Positions 42,710 to 51,927 of a DNA stretch of 64,000 bases are shown here, piece by piece (position 1 is the stretch's first letter; each line of letters begins with the position of its first letter). This DNA comes from Bacillota bacterium (lineage in GTDB: Bacteria > Bacillota > Clostridia > Lachnospirales > Lachnospiraceae). The notes below the pieces were generated by a model. It did no database searches and had not been told where the DNA came from. It saw only the letters and a program-made list of their open reading frames with translations. Position numbers and translations under genes: made by a program. Location of the stretch: assembly GCA_902363515.1 (NCBI GenBank), contig CABJAN010000010.1, positions 66,160-130,159 on the forward strand. The letters are read 5' to 3'.

Positions 42710-44815
42710 ATGGCAAAGAAGAAAAGTAAAAAGAAAAGAAAGCAACAGAAAAAGAGAGTGCTCTGTCTTGTAAGCGTTGTACTTGTGGCAGTGGTTGGCG
42801 CAGGTGGAGTATTGCTGTATAAGAAAATGACAGAAAAAACCAGAGAAGATATTATAAAAGAGTACATGGGCTATATTGAAAAAAAAGAGTATGAGAAAAT
42901 GTATGCTCTTTTAGATGAGGTGTCCAAAGACAAGGTGAAACAAGAAGATTTTATTACCAGAAACCAGAACATTTATGAAGGAATCGAAGCAGAGAAAATT
43001 CAGCTGGATATTCCAGAAGAACAGGATAAGGACCAGCCCCTGTCCTACCGGGTGACTATGGATACTCTGGCAGGAGAGATTACCTATGATGCAGATACTT
43101 TTTTTGAAAAAGAGAAAGGACAGTGGCATCTGGTGTGGGATGATTCTGTGATTTTTCCAGGGCTGGAAAGCAAGGATAAGGTCAGCGTTTCCTCTGTGGA
43201 GGCGAAACGGGGCAGTATTTATGACCGAAATGACGTGCTTCTGGCAGGACAGGGGGAAGTGGAGTCAGTGGGACTTGTTCCGGGGAAAATGAATATTCAG
43301 GCAGAGGAAGACATTGAGGATCTGGCAGAAATTCTTGGGACAACTTCAGAATTTATTGAAAAACAGCTAGATGCTTCCTGGGTGCAGCAGGATAGCTTTG
43401 TTCCATTGAAGAAAATGACACAGGAGCAATTAGACGAGGCTTATGTTCCGAAGGAAGGCGCAGAAAGCGCAGGTGGTAGTATTCAGGATAAGTTACTGGA
43501 ATATCCCGGTGTTCTGATTTCAAAAGCCGAGAGCAGGGTCTATCCTTATGGAGAATGTACCGCACATTTACTGGGATATGTGCAGCAGATTAATGCAGAA
43601 GAACTGGAGGAAATGAAAGGCAAGGGCTACAATGAGCAGAGCGTCATTGGAAAAAGCGGTCTTGAGAAACTTTATGAAGATAGGCTGAGAGAGAAAAAGG
43701 GTTATCGGATTTCCATTCTGGACGAGCAGGGTGAAGAAAAACAGGCACTGGCTGTAAAGCCGGCAGAAGATGGGGAGAATATTAAGCTGAATATTGATAT
43801 CCGCTGGCAGCAGAAGCTCTATGAGGCTTATCAGGAGGATAAGAGCTGTTCGGTGGTTATGAATCCAAAGTCCGGGGAGGTGCTGGCCCTTGTTTCCACA
43901 CCCTCCTATAACAGCATGGATTTTGTCCTTGGAATGTCCCAGGAAACCTGGGATGCTTTGAATAATGACCCCAATAAACCTATGTACAACCGGGTAAGAG
44001 AGACCTGGGCGCCTGGTTCTTCTTTTAAACCCATTGTAGGGGCTGTGGGACTTACCACAGGAGCGTTTACAGAAGAGGAAGATTTGGGCGCAAGCGGGCT
44101 GGCATGGCAAAAGGATGAAAGCTGGGGAAATTATAAGGTAACTACGCTTCATGAATATAGTGGCGGCGCAGTGCTTAAAAATGCCCTGATTTATTCTGAT
44201 AATATTTATTTTGCAAAAGCAGCCTTAAAGATAGGGGCAGAGACCTTTACAGGGGAGCTTGACAAAATGGGATTTAATCAGGAGATTCCTTTTGATATTG
44301 GCATGACCTCTTCTCAGTATTCCAACTCAGAGGCTATTGATTCTGAAGTGCAGTTGGCAGACAGTGGGTACGGACAGGGACAGATGTTGGTAAATCCTCT
44401 GCATCTGGCTTGTATGTATTCCGCATTTTTCAATGAGGGAAATATGATTACCCCTTATCTGGAATATGAGGAAGGAAAAACAGCCTCCTACTGGGCCGAA
44501 GGAGTTTTCACACCAGAAGCAGCAAATATCATTTATGAAGATTTAAAAGAAGTAGTAAGCAATCCAAATGGAACCGGGTATGGGGCTTCTAAGGCGGTGG
44601 GAGTTACTCTTGCGGGAAAGACCGGAACAGCAGAAATCAAAGCCACCCAGGAAGATGAAAATGGAACAGAACTTGGCTGGTTTGCGGTTTACAATACAGG
44701 AGTTGCAGACAGTGATACAATCCTTATGCTGAACATGGTAGAAGATGTGAAAGGCAGAGGCGGAAGCGGTTATGTAGTAAACAAAGATGTGGAAATCTGG
44801 AACCAGATGCAATAA
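42710..44815 (+). CDS. Penicillin-binding transpeptidase, PBP2a/MecA-like
   Basis: 701 residues, a class B transpeptidase. A lysine-rich cytoplasmic tail and one helix (about 18-40) precede an NTF2-like MecA_N domain (45-150), a dimerisation domain ('RGSIYDRNDVLLAGQG') and the transpeptidase domain with 'SSFK' (SxxK), 'YSDN' (SxN) and 'AGKTGTAE' (KTG). The NTF2-like head is shared with low-affinity PBPs such as MecA and PBP3 of Clostridia, but resistance cannot be concluded. AGGAGG precedes the ATG. The MBL-fold lipoprotein gene follows after 23 bases. Confidence 0.9.
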   Translation: MAKKKSKKKRKQQKKRVLCLVSVVLVAVVGAGGVLLYKKMTEKTREDIIKEYMGYIEKKEYEKMYALLDEVSKDKVKQEDFITRNQNIYEGIEAEKIQLDIPEEQDKDQPLSYRVTMDTLAGEITYDADTFFEKEKGQWHLVWDDSVIFPGLESKDKVSVSSVEAKRGSIYDRNDVLLAGQGEVESVGLVPGKMNIQAEEDIEDLAEILGTTSEFIEKQLDASWVQQDSFVPLKKMTQEQLDEAYVPKEGAESAGGSIQDKLLEYPGVLISKAESRVYPYGECTAHLLGYVQQINAEELEEMKGKGYNEQSVIGKSGLEKLYEDRLREKKGYRISILDEQGEEKQALAVKPAEDGENIKLNIDIRWQQKLYEAYQEDKSCSVVMNPKSGEVLALVSTPSYNSMDFVLGMSQETWDALNNDPNKPMYNRVRETWAPGSSFKPIVGAVGLTTGAFTEEEDLGASGLAWQKDESWGNYKVTTLHEYSGGAVLKNALIYSDNIYFAKAALKIGAETFTGELDKMGFNQEIPFDIGMTSSQYSNSEAIDSEVQLADSGYGQGQMLVNPLHLACMYSAFFNEGNMITPYLEYEEGKTASYWAEGVFTPEAANIIYEDLKEVVSNPNGTGYGASKAVGVTLAGKTGTAEIKATQEDENGTELGWFAVYNTGVADSDTILMLNMVEDVKGRGGSGYVVNKDVEIWNQMQ

Positions 44816-44838
44816 AGGACAACAAAGGGGAAGACAAA

Positions 44839-45996
44839 ATGAGAGAACTATTTCAAAGAAACAAAAAACGTAGAATAAGCTTGGCAGCAGGTCTGTTGAT
44901 GTTACTTCTGTGTCTTGCAGGATGTAATCCCAAAGATATGAACAGCGTCACAGCTCAGGCGTCCGGGCAGGAAACCCAGGAACAGGAGAATCAGGAGAAG
45001 CCTTCTGGAAGCCTGAACCTTCATTATCTGGATGTGGGACAGGGAAATGCAGTGCTGGCGGAATCTCAGGGGCATTATATGCTCATAGATGGCGGCGCAA
45101 GAAAGGCATCTTCTTTTGTGGTAAGTTATCTGGAAAAACAGGGAGTGAAGGAACTGGATTACTTGCTGATTTCTCATTTTGATGAGGACCATTTGGCGGG
45201 AGCTATTGGTGCTTTGCACAAATTTCCGGTGAAGCAGTTGATTACACCGGATTATGAGACGGATTCCTCTATTTATCAGTCCTATGCAGAGGTGGTACAG
45301 GAGAAGCAGTATCAGGCCATTCATCCAAAAGTGGGAGACGAGTTTGCCTTTGGTACAGCAACCTTTCGTGTGATTTCTCCTGTTGCCTACGGACATGAGG
45401 ATGAGAATCAGGATTCTGTGGGAATTATCCTCCAAAATGGAGAGAACGAGTTTTTCATTGGAGGGGACATTGGGCTGGAAAGCGAAAAGGAAATTCTTAA
45501 TGCGGGAACAGATATCCAGGCGGATGTGATGCTGATGAATCATCATGGTTCCCATGTGAGTGATGAGTTTCTTCATGCAGTGAATCCGGACTATGCAGTT
45601 ATTAGCTGCGGCGCAGGCAATAGTTATGGGCATCCAAGACAGGATACCGCAAAGCTTTTAGAAGAGGAACAGATACCTCTGTTTCGTACTGATAAACAGG
45701 GAACCATAGATATAAGCAGTAATGGACAAGACATTACCTTTGCACAGAAACCATGTAATGACTATACACCGGGCAGCAGAGGCGGCAATTCCCAGCAGGA
45801 GGAAGCTGCCGGAAGCATGGAAAATGCAGGACCGGAGGACTGTGATTATGTGTTAAATGCACATACGAAAAAAATTCATCTGCTGGAGTGTTCCTCTGTG
45901 AAAACCATGGATGAGGATAATAAGGAATATTATAAAGGGGATAAGCAGGCACTCTTGGATAATGGGTATACGGAATGTGGAAATTGTAATCCTTAA
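44839..45996 (+). CDS. MBL-fold (ComEC C-terminal-like) lipoprotein with Cys-rich tail
   Basis: 385 residues. Lipoprotein signal with 'LAGC' (Cys about 29), then a metallo-beta-lactamase fold domain (about 58-300) with 'LDVGQGNAVL', the metal motif 'SHFDEDHLAGA', 'NHHGSH' and 'GNSYGHPR', as in the hydrolase domain of ComEC/Rec2. A C-terminal module ('YVLNAHTKKIHLLECSSVK', ending 'ECGNCNP') with paired cysteines follows, common in secreted nucleases. A role in extracellular nucleic acid breakdown is plausible but inferred. Confidence 0.85.
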   Translation: MRELFQRNKKRRISLAAGLLMLLLCLAGCNPKDMNSVTAQASGQETQEQENQEKPSGSLNLHYLDVGQGNAVLAESQGHYMLIDGGARKASSFVVSYLEKQGVKELDYLLISHFDEDHLAGAIGALHKFPVKQLITPDYETDSSIYQSYAEVVQEKQYQAIHPKVGDEFAFGTATFRVISPVAYGHEDENQDSVGIILQNGENEFFIGGDIGLESEKEILNAGTDIQADVMLMNHHGSHVSDEFLHAVNPDYAVISCGAGNSYGHPRQDTAKLLEEEQIPLFRTDKQGTIDISSNGQDITFAQKPCNDYTPGSRGGNSQQEEAAGSMENAGPEDCDYVLNAHTKKIHLLECSSVKTMDEDNKEYYKGDKQALLDNGYTECGNCNP

Positions 45997-46008
45997 AAGT
46001 TGAGATGG

Positions 46009-46046
46009 CGGTCATACAGTGTTGGGCTGTGTGGCCGTTAAATTTT
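46009..46046 (+). terminator. Probable terminator after the MBL-fold gene
   Basis: An 11-bp stem with two G-U pairs (46009-46019 with 46027-46037), followed by a T-rich run. Confidence 0.7.
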
Positions 46047-46122
46047 TGTGTAAAAATCTTTCCTATTTTCCGCACAGTTTAACATGTAGATTCGTTATAT
46101 TTAGTAGAAGGAGGGCAGAAGC

Positions 46123-46590
46123 ATGGAACTGGAAGAATTGTATGACCGTATTTACCGGTATTGCTATTTTTATATAGGCAGAAAAGAATTGGCAGAAGAT
46201 TTAACACAGGAAACGTTTCTGCGCTTTTTTCACAGGAATCCTTCTCTGCATCCGGAGAAACAGCTTGCTTATCTGTATACCATTGCGAAAAATCTCTGTA
46301 CGGATGCTTATCGGAAAAAAAGAGAGGAATTGCCGGGAGAGGATTTGGAAAGTAGGATAAAAGAGCATGTTTTGCCCCTGGAGCAGGCAGAACTCAGGCT
46401 GGATTTAAAACAGGCTATTCTTCAGATGGACAGGCAGACCCAGGAATTATTGTTGTTAAGATATGTGGATGGACTAAGCCCAGGGGAAGCTGGAAAAGTG
46501 TTGGAACTGTCCAGATTTGCAGTGTATCGGAGAGAAAAGGAAGCATTGAGAAAACTGAGGGATTATTTTTCTCATGGAAATGAGGTGTAA
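46123..46590 (+). CDS. ECF-type RNA polymerase sigma factor (cassette 1)
   Basis: 155 residues containing region 2 ('AEDLTQETFLRFF', preceded by 'YRYCYFYIGRKE') and region 4 ('LLLRYVDGLSPGEAGKVLEL', then a helix with 'REKEALRKL'). Such factors redirect RNA polymerase to stress genes. AAGGAGGG supports the ATG. Two bases separate it from the six-helix membrane protein, then ABC ATPase and permease. The paralogous factor at 50577 has the same neighbours. The octamer GATTCGTT lies upstream of both. Confidence 0.88.
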   Translation: MELEELYDRIYRYCYFYIGRKELAEDLTQETFLRFFHRNPSLHPEKQLAYLYTIAKNLCTDAYRKKREELPGEDLESRIKEHVLPLEQAELRLDLKQAILQMDRQTQELLLLRYVDGLSPGEAGKVLELSRFAVYRREKEALRKLRDYFSHGNEV

Positions 46591-46592
46591 AT

Positions 46593-47327
46593 ATGCGAAA
46601 AAAGAAAGAGATATTAAAAATAAAACTGGAAAAAGTGTATTCTCCACCAACACCGGAGAGAAAGGGAGAGTTTTTGCAGAATCTTTCTTATCCGCAGATT
46701 TCTTTTTGGGAATTTTTGCGTATTCAGGCATTCTATATTGGGAAATTGGTTTGGGCGGGGAATATTTTTTTATTTTGTGCAGGTGTTTTTTTAGGAAAAA
46801 TCCTTATGGAAAAGGGATTTTCGGGAGGAATGCTGGCAGCTTTTTGCGCAGTACTTCCATTTGTGGTGGCGCTTCTGGCAGGAGAAGTTTCAAAATCAAC
46901 ACGTTTCGGAATGCAGGAATTGGAATTAAGCGCAAGGTACCGTATGGAACAGGTTATGCTGGCAAGGCTGTTTCTCTTATCCGGGGCGGCAACCCTCCTG
47001 ATTCTTGGCGGATGTATTTTTATTTCATGGAATTCCATGGTTGGTATGCTTCCCTGCATTTTTTATTTAACGGTTCCCATGCTTTTTAATGCAGTCTCTT
47101 CTCTTTGGATTTGCAGACAAATTCCCTCTCTGGAAATACGTGATGTGAGCCTTGGAATCAGCGCAGTCATGGCAGGGATTCATATTTTGGCTATGGAGAG
47201 AATGGCATGGATGTACGAAAAGGCTTATTTGATTTTCTGGGTGGGCATGTTATTGGTTTTGATAGTGGTTCTTAGCAAACAGGTGAAACAATATAGAACG
47301 AATCTGGAGGGATATGTATGGAATTAA
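46593..47327 (+). CDS. Six-helix membrane protein, possible anti-sigma/sensor (cassette 1)
   Basis: 244 residues, family not recognised. A basic cytoplasmic N-terminus of ~55 residues precedes six predicted helices. The stretch 'MQELELSARYRMEQVMLARL' after helix 2 is conserved in the cassette-2 paralogue ('LEIEATARYSIERLLLARI'), which defines the family by eye. It lies exactly where an anti-sigma factor usually lies (2 bases after the sigma gene) and overlaps the ATPase gene by 10 bases. It might sequester the sigma factor, or be an extra ABC membrane subunit. Confidence 0.75.
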   Translation: MRKKKEILKIKLEKVYSPPTPERKGEFLQNLSYPQISFWEFLRIQAFYIGKLVWAGNIFLFCAGVFLGKILMEKGFSGGMLAAFCAVLPFVVALLAGEVSKSTRFGMQELELSARYRMEQVMLARLFLLSGAATLLILGGCIFISWNSMVGMLPCIFYLTVPMLFNAVSSLWICRQIPSLEIRDVSLGISAVMAGIHILAMERMAWMYEKAYLIFWVGMLLVLIVVLSKQVKQYRTNLEGYVWN

Positions 47328-48184
47328 AAATTTCAAGGGTGACAAAACAGTTTTTGGAGAAAATTGCAGTGGACAGAGTGTCTCTTAACATGAAGCCGGG
47401 AGTTTACGGACTTCTGGGGGCTAACGGCGCAGGGAAAACCACGTTTCTTCGTATGATTTGTGGTGTTTTAACTCCGGACAGCGGTGAAATTTCTCTGGAC
47501 AGGTTTTCAGTAAAGGAAGAAGAATATAGAAATTGTCTGGGGTATCTGCCCCAGAAGTTTGGATACTATCCTAACTTCACAGCCTGGGATTTTCTCATGT
47601 ATATGGCGGCATTAAAGGGGATTTCAAGAAATCGTGCAAAGGTAAGGATTGAGGAATTATTAGAAGCAGTGAATTTAAAAGGTGCAGAAAAGAAAAAGAT
47701 TGCGGCTTTTTCCGGTGGAATGAAACAGAGACTTGGAATTGCACAGGCGCTTTTGAATAATCCCAAACTGCTGGTTTTGGACGAGCCTACTGCCGGTCTT
47801 GACCCAAAAGAAAGGGTAAAGTTCAGAAATATGATATCCCATCTTGGAAAGGATCGTATTGTGCTCTTATCTACCCATATTGTTTCGGATGTGGAATATA
47901 TTGCGGATGAAATTTTGCTCATGAAAGAAGGGAGTATTCTCCATGAGGGAAGCTTGCCGGAAATCTTAAAACCCATTGAGGGAAAGGTATGGGAATGCAG
48001 GGTAAATTTTTCTGAAGAAGCGCAGATTCTGGAACAGTATGCAGTGGTAAATATGAGAGAAGAATCACAGGGCACGTTATTAAGAGTTGTGGGAGAAGAA
48101 AGTCCTTCCGAAAATGCTGTAAGCGTGGAGGCAACTCTGGAAGATTTGTATCTTTATTATTTTGCAGGAAAGGGAGGAGAATAG
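47318..48184 (+). CDS. ABC transporter ATP-binding protein (cassette 1)
   Basis: 288 residues with Walker A 'GANGAGKTT', Q-loop 'YLPQKFGYYPNF', signature 'FSGGMKQR', Walker B 'LLVLDEPTAGLD' and switch 'STHIVSD'. It belongs to the ABC-2 exporter ATPases (as in BcrA or CcmA-type). It begins within the previous gene (10-base overlap) and ends 3 bases before the permease gene, so translation is coupled. It is clearly homologous to the cassette-2 ATPase throughout its length. Confidence 0.93.
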   Translation: MELKISRVTKQFLEKIAVDRVSLNMKPGVYGLLGANGAGKTTFLRMICGVLTPDSGEISLDRFSVKEEEYRNCLGYLPQKFGYYPNFTAWDFLMYMAALKGISRNRAKVRIEELLEAVNLKGAEKKKIAAFSGGMKQRLGIAQALLNNPKLLVLDEPTAGLDPKERVKFRNMISHLGKDRIVLLSTHIVSDVEYIADEILLMKEGSILHEGSLPEILKPIEGKVWECRVNFSEEAQILEQYAVVNMREESQGTLLRVVGEESPSENAVSVEATLEDLYLYYFAGKGGE

Positions 48185-48187
48185 TGT

Positions 48188-49393
48188 ATGAGAGAACTGG
48201 TTTTCTTTGAGTATAAGAAGATGATGAAACGGAAATCGGTATGGATTAGCGTGTGTGCTATGCTGTTTGTGGTGTTGCTTTGCTCTAATCTGTCTCTTTT
48301 GGGTAGTGTTTATGTGGATGATCATAAGGTGTTCAGCCATTTTGAAGAAATCCAAATCAGGCGTGAAGGGGGAGAAAAGCTTGAAGGTGCTGTGCTGGAA
48401 GAGGGCTTTCTGGAAAAGAATGTAGAGGAATATGAGGTTTATTTAGCAGACAGGGACAGTGGGAAAGTTACCTGGGAAAACTATCAAACAGTACAAGAAG
48501 AGGTGGCATCTGCACAGCTTCTTTCCTGGTGGGTGGAAAGGCTTGCGCCTGGATTCCAGGAAGAAATGCAGGCAGATAATTTTTACAGCAGGAGAGAGGA
48601 AAGCATGGAGGAGTCCTGGAAGGCAGCAGGATTTAGCTCTGGTGAAATTCAGGCGCACAGAGAGCAGAATGAGAGAATTGCTACGCCATTTACCTATTCC
48701 TATTGTGAAAGCTATGAAAAATTTGCCCTGTATTGGGTTTCTAATATGATTGTTTTAGCTATGGCAGTGGCAGTATGTGTGGCGCCGATTTTTGCAGAAG
48801 AATACAGTACGGGCATGGATGTGCTGCAGCGCTCTTCCAGAAAGGGAAGAGGGAAACTGGTGGCAGCGAAACTGATAACGGGATTTTCCTTTACCCTGCT
48901 TCTGGGCGCGGTTACTTTTGTTACCAGCCTGGCAATGGAAATTTGTATCTACGGTTCAGGAAGCCTTGATGCGCCAATACAGATGATGGAATCTCTTTTA
49001 CTTAGCAGCTATCCTTTTACGGTAGGTGAAATGTTGTTGCTGCTCTTTTTTGCCAGTGAAATATCATTGCTTGTTCTTGCGGCTGTGGTCATGTTTTGTT
49101 CTGCCAGAATGAACAGCTCTTTTGGACCGGTTCTGGTGGGGGTTTTACTAAGTTTATTGTCAGTGGTAAAAGAAATGATTCCTTCCTGGATGATAACCCT
49201 GCGGAAAATTGCTTCTATGCTGCCGGGACCTTTTGCAAGCTGCGAAAGTTTATTTGATGAGAGATTTTGGAAGCTGGGAGGAATATATCTGAAAAGCTAT
49301 GAGTATGTACCGGTGATTTATGCTATAATGATTTTACTGTTCTGCGGACTTGCTTACAGAAGCTTTGTGCGTGGAAAAAATGTATGCACATAG
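48188..49393 (+). CDS. ABC-2 type permease (cassette 1)
   Basis: 401 residues. One N-terminal helix (about 17-38) is followed by a ~140-residue extracellular loop and then five or more helices, an ABC-2 layout. 'CVAPIFAEEYSTGMDVLQRS' followed by 'SRKGRGKLVAAKL' corresponds to 'VIAAPVFTSDYQTGADDILR' and 'TKHGRRRMAVCKI' in the cassette-2 permease. Export of a peptide, lipid or antibiotic is likely; substrate unknown. It is followed after 19 bases by an alcohol dehydrogenase gene. Confidence 0.85.
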   Translation: MRELVFFEYKKMMKRKSVWISVCAMLFVVLLCSNLSLLGSVYVDDHKVFSHFEEIQIRREGGEKLEGAVLEEGFLEKNVEEYEVYLADRDSGKVTWENYQTVQEEVASAQLLSWWVERLAPGFQEEMQADNFYSRREESMEESWKAAGFSSGEIQAHREQNERIATPFTYSYCESYEKFALYWVSNMIVLAMAVAVCVAPIFAEEYSTGMDVLQRSSRKGRGKLVAAKLITGFSFTLLLGAVTFVTSLAMEICIYGSGSLDAPIQMMESLLLSSYPFTVGEMLLLLFFASEISLLVLAAVVMFCSARMNSSFGPVLVGVLLSLLSVVKEMIPSWMITLRKIASMLPGPFASCESLFDERFWKLGGIYLKSYEYVPVIYAIMILLFCGLAYRSFVRGKNVCT

Positions 49394-49412
49394 ACCAAAG
49401 GGAGGGAAAATA

Positions 49413-50453
49413 ATGCTGGCATATACATATAAGGAAAAGGGAAAATTTGTGTTAGAAGAGAAAGAGAAACCTGAGGTTTTAAAGGAACAGGATGCCATTG
49501 TGCGGGTGACTCTGGCAAGCATTTGCTCCAGTGATATTCATATCAAACATGGTGCAGTGCCAAGAGCAGTTCCTGGAATTACAGTAGGCCATGAGATGGT
49601 TGGTGTTGTGGAAGAAGTAGGAAGGGAAGTTACAAAAGTAAAACCAGGAGACAGAGTCACTGTAAATGTGGAAACTTTTTGTGGAGAATGTTACTTTTGC
49701 AAACAAGGTTTTGTGAATAACTGCACAGATGAAAATGGCGGCTGGGCGCTGGGCTGCAGAATTGATGGAGGACAGGCAGAATATGTCCGCGTTCCCTATG
49801 CCAATCAGGGGTTAAATAAAATAGCAGATTCTATTACAGACGAAGAAGCTTTATTTGTAGGAGACGTACTTGCCACAGGATTTTGGGCTGCCAGAATTTC
49901 AGAAATCAGTGAGCAGGATACGGTAGTGATTCTGGGAGGAGGCCCCACCGGAATTTGCACCCTTTTGTGTGTGATGCTGAAACAGCCGAAAAGAATTATA
50001 TTATGTGAAGTAGATCCGGTGCGGATTGCCTTTGTAAAAGAACATTATCCCCAGGTGCTGGTAGTGGATCCCACAGAGTGTGATGTGAAGGAATTTGTAA
50101 GACAACACAGTGAGCATGGTGGGGCAGACAGGGTTCTTGAGGTTGCGGGAGGAACTCATACCTTTGAGCTGGCCTGGAAAATCGCCCGCCCCAATGCCAT
50201 TGTAACAGTGGTAGCACTTTATGAAGAAAATCAGATACTTCCCCTTCCAAAGATGTATGGAAAGAATCTAACCTTTAAGACAGGGGGTGTGGATGGATGT
50301 GATTGTGATGAAATTCTGAAATTAATTGAGGAGAAGAAAATAGATACTACACCGCTCATTACTCATAGATTTTTGCTGAAGGAAATTGAAAAGGCGTATG
50401 ATATTTTTGAAAACAGGAAAGAACATGTGCTTAAGGTGGCTATTCGGCCATAA
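49413..50453 (+). CDS. Zinc-dependent alcohol dehydrogenase (MDR family)
   Basis: 346 residues from ATG 49413, preceded by GGAGGG; the frame opens earlier but that region lies inside the permease gene. The catalytic-zinc region reads 'SICSSDIHIKHG' and 'GHEMVGVVEEVG', the structural zinc site is 'CGECYFCKQGFVNNC', and the nucleotide-binding motif is 'VVILGGGPTGI'. Most family members oxidise secondary alcohols or sugar alcohols with NAD(P). It separates the two sigma/ABC cassettes and could be read through from cassette 1. A terminator follows. Confidence 0.9.
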   Translation: MLAYTYKEKGKFVLEEKEKPEVLKEQDAIVRVTLASICSSDIHIKHGAVPRAVPGITVGHEMVGVVEEVGREVTKVKPGDRVTVNVETFCGECYFCKQGFVNNCTDENGGWALGCRIDGGQAEYVRVPYANQGLNKIADSITDEEALFVGDVLATGFWAARISEISEQDTVVILGGGPTGICTLLCVMLKQPKRIILCEVDPVRIAFVKEHYPQVLVVDPTECDVKEFVRQHSEHGGADRVLEVAGGTHTFELAWKIARPNAIVTVVALYEENQILPLPKMYGKNLTFKTGGVDGCDCDEILKLIEEKKIDTTPLITHRFLLKEIEKAYDIFENRKEHVLKVAIRP

Positions 50454-50467
50454 AAGGAATTTGATTG

Positions 50468-50517
50468 AAAACTTGCAGGGAATTGCGATTTTGCATTTTT
50501 CTGCAAGTTTTTTTGTT
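50468..50517 (+). terminator. Rho-independent terminator after alcohol dehydrogenase
   Basis: An 11-bp stem AAAACTTGCAG/CTGCAAGTTTT (50468-50478 with 50501-50511), followed by a T-run. Confidence 0.88.
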
Positions 50518-50576
50518 TTTTAAATCATTTTCTATGCTATGATTCGTTGTAATAGATGAGGAGGTTATATTATATT

Positions 50577-51131
50577 TTGACGCGCGAGAAAAAATTAATC
50601 AGACAAATAGAAGATGGAGACAAGGGCGCCCTTGGGGAATTGATTGAGATGTACTATGCTGATATTTTACGGTACTGCAGCTGGCATACATCCGGGGCAG
50701 TGTATGCAGAAGATGCCACACAGGAGACCTTTTTGAAAGCAGTGCGTTATCTGGATACCACTGGCTTCAAGGGGGAATTTCGTCCATTTATCTATAAAAT
50801 TGCCAGAAATACCTGCATTGACCTGGCACGGAAGAGGTACCAGGATGATACCAATTTGGAGCAACTGGAACAGGAGCCGAGATATTCGGAAGCCGGGTTT
50901 GAGAAGACAGAGGATGATGTCTGGTTACAGCAGCTTATCAGCAATCTGGAGCCGGAAAGTCAGGAAATCCTGTTGCTGCGGTTCGGACAAAATCTCACCA
51001 TCAGGGAAACAGCACAGACCATGGGACTTCCTCTTAGGACAGTGCAATCTAAATTAAGAAGCCTGCTAAAGAGACTGAAAACAGAATTTCAGCAGATGGA
51101 TGGAAAGCAGAAGGGAGGCTGGAAAAAATGA
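50577..51131 (+). CDS. ECF-type RNA polymerase sigma factor (cassette 2)
   Basis: 184 residues if started at TTG 50577, 12 bases after AGGAGG (50559-50564). The ATG at 50556 is the only ATG nearby but contains that ribosome binding site inside its own codons. Region 2 ('EDATQETFLKAVRYL') and region 4 ('LLLRFGQNLTIRETAQTMGL') are clear, and the region in between is slightly longer than in the cassette-1 factor. Its stop overlaps the next gene's start (ATGA). Confidence 0.85.
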   Translation: MTREKKLIRQIEDGDKGALGELIEMYYADILRYCSWHTSGAVYAEDATQETFLKAVRYLDTTGFKGEFRPFIYKIARNTCIDLARKRYQDDTNLEQLEQEPRYSEAGFEKTEDDVWLQQLISNLEPESQEILLLRFGQNLTIRETAQTMGLPLRTVQSKLRSLLKRLKTEFQQMDGKQKGGWKK

Positions 51132-51913
51132 ACAGGATAGAGGAGAGACTTCGTGCATACTATGGGAAACCCTCCGGTGAAAGAAAAGTTTCTGCAAAAG
51201 AAAAGGATGCAATGCAAAAAACCATTCTCATGGCAGAATTGGAATTGAATAAAAAACAAAAGAGGGAGCAAAAGGGATTTGGCGCATTTTTATTCGAACA
51301 GATGCGGATGACAGGTATGCGAATCTGGATAGGACAAACAGGTATGGTTCTGGCTGTTTTCCTGCTTGTGTATTTTATGACAGGGGTGGAATTCCGCTTT
51401 TTTACACCAAGACGATTCGCTTTCTTAGCTGGTATTTTTGGGATTTTTCTGTTTTCATCAGCAATCCCGTTTTTATATAGGGCAAAAAGATATGGAATGT
51501 TGGAGATAGAAGCAACTGCCAGATATTCTATTGAGAGGCTGCTTCTTGCCAGAATTTTCATAATCAGTGCAGGGGATTTGCTCATGCTCTTTGGCATTGT
51601 GTGGCAGATTTCAAAAAGCTCAAGCCTTACTGTATGGCAGACGATTTTCTGTCTGTGTCTGCCATTTTTGCTGGCATTCAATGGCGGGATTTACTTGTTG
51701 AGGAAAGTTACTTTTGTGCATTTTCAAAAATGGGCTTATGGCATGTGCATGTTCCTGTGCGGCATTTTCGGAGGCGTTACTTTTGTTTATCCGGAATTTT
51801 ATCAGGTGAAATTTACAGTTTTCACAGGAGGTATTGTAATCATACTGGCTGGAAGTATCATTTACCAGAGTTTTGCGCTGTTTCACGAGGGAAAGCAGTG
51901 TGTATATGAATAA
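51128..51913 (+). CDS. Six-helix membrane protein, paralogue of the cassette-1 protein
   Basis: 261 residues. A charged N-terminal ~55 residues ('KEKDAMQKTILMAELELNKK') is followed by six helices. 'YGMLEIEATARYSIERLLLA' corresponds to 'FGMQELELSARYRMEQVMLA' in the protein at 46593, and the spacing of helices is the same. The start overlaps the sigma gene stop by 4 bases, as for many anti-sigma factors. No zinc-binding HXXXCXXC anti-sigma motif is present. It is an orphan family as far as I can see. Confidence 0.75.
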   Translation: MNRIEERLRAYYGKPSGERKVSAKEKDAMQKTILMAELELNKKQKREQKGFGAFLFEQMRMTGMRIWIGQTGMVLAVFLLVYFMTGVEFRFFTPRRFAFLAGIFGIFLFSSAIPFLYRAKRYGMLEIEATARYSIERLLLARIFIISAGDLLMLFGIVWQISKSSSLTVWQTIFCLCLPFLLAFNGGIYLLRKVTFVHFQKWAYGMCMFLCGIFGGVTFVYPEFYQVKFTVFTGGIVIILAGSIIYQSFALFHEGKQCVYE

Positions 51914-51927
51914 AACAGGAGGTCAAT

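Noticed and set aside
45000..45633. 243-codon open frame antisense to the MBL-fold gene
   Set aside because: Shadow of a well-supported gene; no family signature.
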